A DNA stretch of 64,000 nucleotides, from positions 55,712,079 to 55,776,078 of the forward strand of contig CM049309.1 of the NCBI GenBank assembly GCA_026874595.1, written 5' to 3'. Shown here piece by piece: positions 32,209-43,500 of this stretch. Under the pieces are notes generated by a model. It was given only the letters and a program-made list of their open reading frames with translations. It was not told where the DNA came from and made no database searches. The number at the start of each line of letters is the position of its first letter. Position 1 is the stretch's first letter. The stretch is from Sipunculus nudus. Its lineage: Eukaryota > Annelida > Sipuncula > Golfingiida > Sipunculidae. The position numbers were made by a program, and so were the translations under genes.

Positions 32209-35200
32209 AGTAAGATTTTGAGTTAGACACAAATCACATGATTTCAGATATTTTTATTATCAGTTAATTAATTAGCATGGTTACTTAAAACTAGGTACAG
32301 CAATTCATTTCTCTCTCGGTTTCTTTATTTTCAGGCACAGCCCACTATGATACAGACATGCAGATGCATGTGATGGTAGATATCCACGCAGTTTGAAAGG
32401 TATATTCACATTGCAGTTATACTCGTGTTCATTGTCTCACTTCTTACTGCGTGTCTGACACTTGTGTTGGAATATATATATATATAAATTTCTAATCTTA
32501 ATAAATCCATAAAATATAAGGTTAACGTTAACTGTTTTAGCGCTTTTCATAATTAAATCCATTAAACGTTTGCATTTTATTTCCTGAGTATATGTATTAT
32601 TTTCAGGTGATACATGGATACAACCCCAGACGGGGACCGAAAATGACCAGAACGAATAAAATACAGATAAGAAAAGCCGAAATCTGTCAAGAAATCTGTC
32701 AGAGCTTGCTTAGATAGAATAGATGCATTGCATAAAAGTCGCCGTGCACCTTGAATAATTCTGGATATGATACAAACTGCTGTTAGAAAGACTTGTACTC
32801 CGACATGAGAATCCGGGCCAGGAAAAAAGGATATTCACAGAACAATGAAATTTATGCATATGTAGATGCATAATGTGTGGCAAGGATATATTTTCTTTTT
32901 TCGAAATTCATTTTTTTTTTATGAAAAATGCACTTAGACCGAAAAATTGTATTCCTTACAAAGATGCTCCTGTATATATGTGAGCGTTGCTCTTACTAGA
33001 AACAACAAAAATATAAATTGTATTCTGACTTACTACCTTACCAAGGCTTTAACATCAATACATGTATTTAAAACTGTTATCATGTTTCATATAACAAAAT
33101 CTATGAGATCTGTGTTGATTATTATATATATGTGTGTGTGTTGTGTGTGTGTACGAGTAAACGAGTGAATAACAGAATATGTTGTATTTGTAAGAGCATT
33201 CCTCTTTTATTCAACCCAATATTCACTTTAAGTAATACACTGCCCCTGTAATTTAAATAAACTGTGACGTCTAAATTGCATTTGGAATGTACGACATAAC
33301 CGCATAAATTACGGTAAATAATCAGTGGAAAAATTTACGGTATATTACCGTTATTTTTACGGTCAATGTTATTCACATTTACGGTCATCGTTAAATTTAC
33401 GGTATTTCTTTGGCAGCCATAATTGACGGTATTTTACGGTAAATTTTAAGGTCTGTGTCTGAGAGTGATATATGAGAGTATGGATGTTAAGTAATATCTT
33501 CATATGACGCAGTATGTATATATGTTTTTCGGGTGCAATTACAGACATGTCAAGCGTATTATCTTATCACTTCACGCTGAGATGACATCTTATCCCCCCA
33601 ACCGGGAAAAGTAGACACTGCCAAGATAAGATAAGATTTCCCTTGTTATGGAGTGCTTTTATCTTTTTAGCAAAATATTTCTGTTAATATCATTCTTTTC
33701 CCTGATCATATGAAATTTTTATCGAAACATACAAAAAGGTAAAAAAAAAATCGCCCGCCCGCACCGATTTCTGAAAAAAAGTGCCTGACAACCATACCTT
33801 TTTTTGGCCTTAGAGTTATTACAGGTCATGATATCGATTTTTGTGCATTGACTTGTTTATTATTCCTCTGCTTTAGATATGGCTGACGGCAATGAAACAA
33901 GGGAAGAGAGCAGCTACGTTTTTCTGGCCCGGAAGTGACGTGCCCATTAAAGGTCAGCAGGAAAATTATAATTTAATATTAAGTACACGCCACGTGTAAA
34001 ATGTGACATCATTTGAAGAGGTATTATAGACATGCAAGGAGTAGGTCAAATACGGCATAAATGTATCTAGTTATATCACGGTATAATGCCTAAAGATCAT
34101 AGTCAGCTTTTCCCTAAAACTGTGATTTTGTATACTATTCACACACGAAAAGCATTTCGTTTCTTATTTTATATAGCTATTCAACTCTCTAATTTTCTAC
34201 TAGATAATTTTAACCAAGCTCTTGATCATGTGAAATATTAAGTAAATAAACAATATTGACGAATTGCAAAGAAAATATAAATAAATGCATTTTGAATTTT
34301 ACAAGGTTGAATATTTCTTGCAGGAGAATACCCGGATATATGTTATACATATGACAGGTAAGTGGTTAATGATCTTTATAAATAGTTAAGCAAAAACATA
34401 TTGACGCCTATAAGTTTTCCATCGAAACGGCGATAGTCAGCTGATTAAAAATTAAGTTTTGACTTCAACACCTCTGTCTGCAGTGCATGCTGTAGTGTAA
34501 ATATATATAAAATATCCCCGATGATAGTATCAGGCGCTCAGCAATGATATCAGATTAGGCAAAAAAAAAAAGGTTTGATTCTCAGGCACTTTTTTCAGGC
34601 ATCAGTGCGCGAGGGCGATATTTTTACCTTTTTTTGTATGTTTCGATAAAAATGTCGCATGATAAGGGAAAAGCATGAAAATATAAAAGAATTATTTTGC
34701 TTAACAGGTAAATGCACTGCATTACAAAGGGAATCTTATTAAAATTGGATTATATTATGGCTTTGAAAGAATAATCCGAGCGGCTGGAGCTCAAAATTGT
34801 ATCAAGTTTCTATTGAAAATCAAAACCTTACCTGAGAACCTTACCTAAATTTTATGGCCTTACCTGGTTCTTTTTTTTTGTAGGAGTATTTCATTCAGGG
34901 ATCGTGTTTCTCAGGTCCTGGGCTGGTTGGATTTACCGAAAGACGAGCGCCCCGATATTATGACTCTGTACTTTAATGAACCAGACAAAACGGGACACAA
35001 TTACGGTCCGTATGGTGATAAGGTAGGTGTAGACATACATACGTGCATACATACATACATACATTACATACACATAAAATAAAAATAATAAAAATAATAA
35101 TATCATAATATTATGATATTATTATTTTTATCATTATTATGCCCCCCCCCCCCCCCGGGGAAAATTTGTTGATTTAGGTGCCATCGTCTGTCGTCAGTCG

Positions 35201-36334
35201 TCGTCTTTAGGATATCTTGCGAACGCGATTACTATGAAGGGCTGAATATTTTTCTTCAACATTTTTAACACTCATTGTTTCAACCGAAATCTTGGACGAG
35301 TTTGAATTCCGGTGACCTTTACTTTCATCTTCAAGGTTAAATCTGCCGAAATGTAAAATTCTTTTGAGCCCCATAACTTTTGAAGCGCTTCACATTTTCC
35401 CTCAGATTTGTACACAAATTTTTCCTACCAAGTTCTTCGCCGAGTTTGAAAACCGGTTACCTTGACCATGATCATCAAGGTCAAATCAGCTGAATTATAG
35501 TTATTCCTTTGTGAACGTGAGAAGTTTTGAAGAGCTGTATATTTTCCTCCAAAATTTAAAAAACTGGTGATCATGGCCTTCATCTTTAAAGTCAAATCTG
35601 CCGAAATGTAAAATTTTTGGTAACCCCATATATTTTGAAACGCTTCACATTTCTCACCATGTCTTTATTGGTACAACCTATATGCAATGGGGGAGATATA
35701 TGTTTTTGCAAGTGCGAAAACAAGCCATTCTAATTTTTATTTGACGACTGAATGATTATTGTTAAAACCCAGCACATTTATTGTTGCCATGGATACAGAG
35801 ATATTTATGTCACACACCTGTCATTGCTTCCATGCAGGAGCTTAATTTTCTTGGTAAACTTGTAAACATACCATACATGGAAGATTATAAAAGGCTTACG
35901 CATTACATTAATATATTTAGACTGCTTTGACACACATATACATACATGTACATTCCACAAAGAGTTATACAAATATGGAACTGGCAGTTGTACTCTGTCT
36001 AATTGCAGTTACAGCAGAAGCTTGTGGAAGTTGACGGAATGCTGGAGTTATTACTGGATGGACTTGTCAGGCGGAATCTGGATAAATGTGTCAACATCAT
36101 CATTGTGGCTGATCATGGTAATGTAGCATCCAGTCGCTCTCTATTATAATCGTTTATTAAGAGTTTCTCTCATATATCACTTGTGGTATTGCTCCTTCAC
36201 CAAGGAATAAATCTGATATTTTCATTTTATAATTCATTGAAGTTATCTGTTATAAAAATATCCAAATTCCTTTTATATGATAGTATGATATTAATGAAAT
36301 AAAATCGTTTATGAGAGGGAGGTCAAAACTGAAA

Positions 36335-36397
<63 letters not shown>

Positions 36398-39300
36398 TAT
36401 GTGTGTGTTGTGCATTAATTTTAGGTATATTGTAGGTAAATATTGTAGATATTTGTTTATTGTAGGTGTATGTTGTAGGTATGGAAGGAGTGAACTGTAA
36501 ACGTTTAGTCAAGTTACAGTCTTATATTAAAACCAACGACTACTACATCTATGAAGGGGCGTTTGGCCGTGTAACAAGCAGCTATGTATACAGAAACAGA
36601 CAGATTGTACCACAAACAGACGGAGGTATAAGTCAGATTACAGATAACATCATAGTGTCTTCTTTTAGAAAGTCAATACACCATTCACATGCTGGCACTC
36701 TTTAACTCGTTCTTCTGCCCTATTGATCAACGTTTCACCAGAATATAACCGTGTTGACAAATGATGATATTTTGTTGATACTTTTATATTAGTATTGGTG
36801 GGAAAATGCGTGACTTACTTCAACGAAAAGTGTATCATTTGTCTTTTTTACATCGAAATAAAAGAAGACTCAATGTTGCCCAACACAAATAATCCTATTA
36901 TACCTTAAATATCTCCATACTATTTGAAAAAAATATAATTTTTCTTCTGGTCATGGCGAATTTTCTTTCCTGTACAATTCCTATTTAAGTATACATAGCG
37001 TGCTTGATATAATTTATTTATTACCAGACACACCTGACGAGATTGTGAAAAAGTTGGAATGCAAGAACGAATATATGAATGTTTATAAGAAAGAAGATTT
37101 GCCGAGAAGACACCATTTTTCAAATAACAAACGCATTGACGAGGTCATCATGACTGCCAAGCCAAAGTGGCAAATCAGCAGGTACATGTAATTAATTACC
37201 AATGTTGGGTGTACTGTGGTTTATACACTAAGGAGGTATAATTGACTTGCTTCCTATGTCCCTCTCCATGTCCATTGTGGTATACAGGGCAATGCACTAA
37301 ACCCTTCAGCTTCACTAGGTAAATGGCAACTCTTTCCATCCTCTTTCGGGATCTCCTTCTCTCAACTTCTGCTGTCGTTTCTCAGTTATTAAGCCTATTC
37401 GGTGTATGTCTCTATGTATTTTCCCTGGCGGTTCCTAAGTGAAAGCTACATTTATGAACTATTGGCCTCCTTTCTAGGGACATATCCGAGCCACTTTCAC
37501 CGTCTTACTTAAATATAGTATGTTACTGAAGTCACTTTGATATTTTTGTTTACTTAATTGTATCTGCCAAACCAGAGCTTTCAGCCGACCGCCGCCAACT
37601 CTGCCGCCACATAGGTTTCCGGAGGTTAACTCCGTAACCACTGGACGGAATTTTGATCGGGTCACATGTGAACTGCTGCGCCTTCATTTTGGGTTAACCT
37701 CTGATATTTCCTGTCCGGACAGGTGTCACCACTTATAACCAGGGCACAGCGGCGATAACAGTCATGTTTAAATGGCAGACATCCAAGCTAATATGCAAAC
37801 CTTCGTAAAGGGTCAAAAGTCTATTTAGCCAATGAAAGGAGACTGCCATTTGATACGGACTAAAGCATGTTTGACCTGACATTTGACCGAGTCAAGGCCT
37901 CACTTAGGTGATCAGAAAATGTAAACAACATTGGACTCTCGATCCCTGGGGACTCATATATTATTTCAGCATACAATAATGGTTAATCCCTCAATTCATG
38001 CAGGTTATCCTTTTGCATAATGTTTAAGGACAACAAATGTCCCTGCTGTATTATCGTGCATTAATGTCTGCAACAATTCTGGCACCATTTTCTTTTAAAT
38101 GTGGTTGGCTTTTTCATATCTGCTTTTCTTTTAAGTTCCTGAGTTATAAATAGTTAAATTGACAAAACATTCTCCTCGAATATTCTGAACGTTTTGTCCG
38201 TCTTTCATTTCATTGATTTCCATGATAAAGGTGATAAAGTTTATGAGGTAATAAAGTTTTAGTTATGCTGCTCACATTTCCATTGATCACCTTCCACCAA
38301 CTTCTGCTCCGACAGATATGTTACCCCTTCATCATATTTCATTTCTTTTCCTCCGATCGATATAAAAAAGTTCTGTTGTTAATTCTTAAGAACTCTATTG
38401 TTTATTTCTAAAATCCAACTAATCTTTCTACCTTTTCAGTTGTTCATTACGTTCTTGAATTTACGTGCGATTGTTTGTTAAAAGCACCTTTTCAGTTACC
38501 TGGTATGTTAAATATACACGAACTTCAATATTCTTTCCCTAAAATATTATGATTTCTGACAATATTTCGCTCTAAAACCGTTCCTTACTTCTGTACAAAA
38601 GTAGAAAAAAGTGCATCCGGGCAAGATAAGCGGTGCAAAATACAAGTATATTTATATAGCGCCCGCTTCCCGCCGATTACTCTTCTATGTTCCTTCTTTT
38701 ATGTTACTTTTCCCTGCTTGTCGCGCATGCGCAAGACCAGACCTATAGTCATGCAGTCTTGTTATGATAAACATACTCATCGTACTGTTTTTACTTACAC
38801 ACAGAACCATATAAACGTATAAAGTAGGTGAACTGGAGAGGGCAGATCCGTGTACCCGGATGGTTGTGCTTGGAAAAATTTTGTATTCAGCCAAAATGAA
38901 CTAATGGCATGAAATAATGCCCATATTATAGCAAATAATAATTTACCTTAAAAGGTGCTATTTTCATATAGATATTCAAGGTCGTCTTATAATGCTGTAT
39001 AATTCAGATCAAGTTCCTCGTCTCTTTCCTTCAGATTTGCACTCCATCAATTCCACTACTATTATAAAATTAATCCTGATCACATCTTAGGTGAGCCCGT
39101 CTTAATATCAAACGCCAGCTAAAAACCTTCGTCTCCTCCTCGTACACCCTTGTATATATGGTAGTTATTGTAAATAAACTGTAGTACCTATGAATATCTT
39201 AAACCCTGTCCATTCTCGTATTGTCAAACGCCTTCGTGAAGTGCATAAAATTTATATTTAAAAGAACCTGCAATTCAATTTCTACCTTCGTTATATTTTT

Positions 39301-40489
39301 TTTTTTGCGACCTGTGGTTCTTTTTTCCGCTTTAAATTATCTCTTCATTTTATAGGGGTGTCTGTATATCCCTTTATCTTTTCTCTTAAAATCATCGCCC
39401 GGATCAAACCGAAATGAAAAAGTTTAGAAATGAAACATTTTGTAAGGTCTCCTGTTTTGGTACTTTGGTTATCAGACATTTTTCTTAGTGTTTTATCTTG
39501 TGTATATTTACATTACGAATATTCACAATAATCTCCCTACATTAACGACATTTTAAGTATTAATGTTCTCAGATTGCCTTCTTTGGCTAGCTCTCACTCC
39601 GTTGTACGTTCTTCTCATTACATTTCTTCCTGATTTATTCTTGTTTTCTCCAGCTTCATTTGCATACCTGTTGTGACTTTAGATTTCATTTCCTTGTTTT
39701 TCTTTTTTTGTTTTCGAGTTTTTTTCTTTTTTTTTTAACACTTTTACCCTCTAAGATATCGCATAAGAGTTTATACAGTATGGATAAAGCGTACACCTTT
39801 AATTATATGCCAATTGTATGCCACTTGTATGTAAGTGTACTCACTGGCTGTAGACAGAGAACTAACAGTGACGGTAATTCTTATTGTAATTTAGATTGTC
39901 ATTTGGCGCATATTGTGAACTACAGACTGTAGATTTATACATTTTATATGTAGCGTGTGCTGTGATTTGCAAACGGTAATTTCTACAATACAGATCTGAT
40001 ATAGTTAACACTGAAAGTATTAATCATCATAACGACTGTCAGTATGTTTTAATGCATATATTGATTATTTTATATTATATTTGATTAAAAATTTGTCATA
40101 TAATTTTACATATTGGTTTATTTCCCAACAGAAATGGAAAGCCGAACAAGTTTTGTAAAGGTGGAGGGCATGGCTACGATACCGTCCTGCCAAGCATGCA
40201 CGTCGGTATCAAAGATAACTCTCCGCCGTTTATTTGCCTATTTTAGTTAGCCATTGTTAAATTTATAATAATAATATATTTGATAGAGCTGATATATATG
40301 AAAGATTTAAGAGGAAAAGCGGGATTTTTCAGCAACTGATTCAGTCTACTCGAAATAACACTAACTTCGCCTATTTTTTTTATGCATTAATTATTTTCAA
40401 CTTTGACGGGCAACAACGTTCCTCTCATTGGTAGCCTCGCTTCCATTGGAAAACTGAAGTGGTCGTATCATAAAGACAATGGAAAATGA

Positions 40490-40526
<37 letters not shown>

Positions 40527-43500
40527 CGTTATATCTAAATTTAGTCTATGTGAATTCTCAACAAATTCTCTTTTTTTCGAATTATCATTTGCGTTATCAG
40601 TAAATAATTCTGAGACAAAAAGAGTAATAAGATACTTTATAACTGTACCTTTATACATAAAAAAAATATATCCATGTTTCAACCTTACTTGTCCTATTAC
40701 AGTCTCTTTCTATTACAGTCACTGTTTATGGCCTACGGACCAGACATTGCTCAGATTGGAGAGGTGGATCCATTCGACAATATTGAGATCTACAATTTTA
40801 TGGCTGGTACGTAATGAGATGTATCGGTTTATGTCAGTTATGTATACAAATATAATATCTTATGGCTGGTACATGAGATCCCTTCGACAGGCCTGACAAC
40901 TATCGAGCTTTGCTGTTGATATATTTTTCAAAACATAAATAACCAATCATATGACCGTTACGTAATGAGATCTACAATCTCCTTACTAATGTCAGATAGG
41001 CCACAAGATATTCTGTAATTTAATAACCTACATGAATCATGTGAACTGATAGTTTAATTTCAACATCCATAACCTTATGACTCGCCGGTATCGATACCTA
41101 TGCCTCAAAGGCTTTATGATATGGTGATATAAAGCGTTTGAAGGTATCGAGGTCTATAACTGATGACCGGTAGGTATTGAGACCAAATAACCTTATGACT
41201 TGTTGGTATCTGGAATATAACTGATGGCTGGTAAGTATTTAGACATACACTTTATAATCGGTTGGTAGGTCTATCGAGACCTATGACAGTATGGCCTGAG
41301 GATATGACAATAAAAACCCTTGTGCTGACAGGTATTGAGACCTACAGTATTATGACTTGCGGATCATATGGCTGTATAAACCCCAAGAGCCGGTAGGTAT
41401 CGAGGTTTATAAACTGATGGCCACATGACAGCCGTTGGGTATTGAGGTTTCTGTTACATGTAGTATTGCGACTACAACACTATGGCTGGTAGGTGAGGAG
41501 TCCTATAACTCACTGTTTTATATGTCATAGGTAACTAGATCCCTTATCTTATGGTCGTTAGATACTGAGGGGCCTTTCGCAGTTATCGTGAAAACTGTTG
41601 TAGGTAGTTTTCGAGAAATACAGCCTTATAACTGGTAGAAGACCTATAAACTTACAATCAACAGCTATAGAAATATTACGTTTAACAAATATATTACATA
41701 TCAAGTGATACATATCATCTCCGATACTATGATCAAACAGATCTGTGCTTATTTAAGATTTGTTGGGTGTGACGCCTGCTCCTAATAATGGCACTGCAGG
41801 ATCGCTGAGACACCTGTTGAAGAAGCCAGCAGATCTGTGGCTTAAACCCCCACCAGAGGGCGCTTACTCCAACTGTCCGTATCCATCCGTATCTGAGGAA
41901 GAAAAGCGGCTGACCAGTAGTAACTCCTGCACGTGTCCAACAAGACAGGTACTTATTATATCAAAGCTTTAAATTACGCTGTAAGACGTGGTATTATTGA
42001 GAAAATGTATCACACCATAGTTTGTCATCATCTTTCGAATTAATTCAATATACTTTAGGTATATGAACACTTTTGATAGTTTTGTTGCGATCAAATGTAT
42101 AGGAGGCTTTGCTGGGACATGTTCTGATACCATATATTCTCTATTAAATGGCAGCATTTTACCAATGTAACTGTGATGAAACTGAACAGCCGACTTGACC
42201 TGAACCAGGATCAGATGGAAGCCGCCTCAAAACAACACCTCCCTACAGGGGCACCCGAGATGAATATGGTGGACACGAAGCCCTGTCAGCTCACACACAC
42301 AGATTATATCAGCGGCTACAGCCACGAGTACCGAATGCCACTTTGGACAGCGTTCCTGCTTAACGGAGAGGTAAGACAAAGTGACGTCACGTGAACGTGA
42401 TATGACGTCTTTCAGATATGCATATACTGACACATTAGATCAGGGGCTAAAGGCACGAGTAGCGAGTGCCCCTGAGGAATGCCACTGCTCACCAACGTAA
42501 CGTGTATCACGTACAGTGACGTCATTCATACATAGTGACAGACAAATAATATTAGCAGCTTCAGCCACTGTAGAGGACAGCTTTCCAGCTTGACGGAGAG
42601 GTAAGAAATGGTGACGTCACGCATTGTGAAGTCACGGAAACATACTGATGCGTTTAAAATGATGCATATTTCATTTCCCAAATATAACTTGCCAGTTTAT
42701 TGCCACTCTGGACAAAGCTCTGGTTCATGCGTTCTCAGTCTCTCTGTCAACACTAGTTAAACGGTAATGGTTGGACTGGATTTCAGCATGCAGTACTCAC
42801 GATGTTTCCATCATTCGGGTCTTAATTATGACGTCCTCCTAGATCCGATACATTTTCTGGGTACTCCGATAGGGAGGACCGTTTGACAAAATGCAGAAAC
42901 TGTTTGAACATTTGTATTTCAGGACGATTTTGGAAGGCCAAACGTGAAATCCCGACTCAATCGATTGATCCCTGATTGCTCACGAGCGGATGTTCGTCTT
43001 CCTGTCAATAGGAGAACCGAGTGTTCTTCATACATTGATCCGGATAAAGACATAGTGCCGGGCTTCCTCTTCCCACCAGGTCAGTAGTATTTATTATAGG
43101 GAGATCATGCAGCTCTTTTAGTACATATTTTATCTATATAGGGTTAAAAGATAGATCTATATGTGGTGCTAAGAGACTTCGACGAAGACATGTTTTATAT
43201 CATGGTAATGTTATCTACCTTTACAAAATAACAATTCACCAACCCCTGAAGTACTTAGTGGGGAATTATGAATGGCCTCCATTTCCATTATTCCGCTATT
43301 AATTCTATTGTGACTCGTTACCTGTTTATCTACAGTAGGCCTATTCTGTGTGTGTTTGTGTGTTTCAGGGTTTGCAAGCTCGACTGAGTCACAATTTGAT
43401 GCCTTAGTCTCATCTAACATTGTACCGATGTACAAAGGATTTGCAGAAGGTGAACCATCTCCCGTCTCTGAAATCGCTACTAAGTAAAATTAAGACACTG

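Larger units (their letters stand above)
30485..33876 (+). other. Gene 2 intron 5 (3.4 kb)
   Basis: Contains (GT)n at 31,700-31,736, (TA)n at 32,157-32,206 and a TTTACGGTA cluster at 33,297-33,455. At 30,690-31,080, facing GCCGGATTTTTTCC / GGAAAAAATCGG motifs suggest a diverged small DNA element. No exon seen. Confidence 0.

Noticed and set aside
42173-42394. Start of exon 15 at the internal ATG near 42,176
   Set aside because: Phase-0 entry from exon 14 needs the acceptor before 42,155, which gives the family-typical start.
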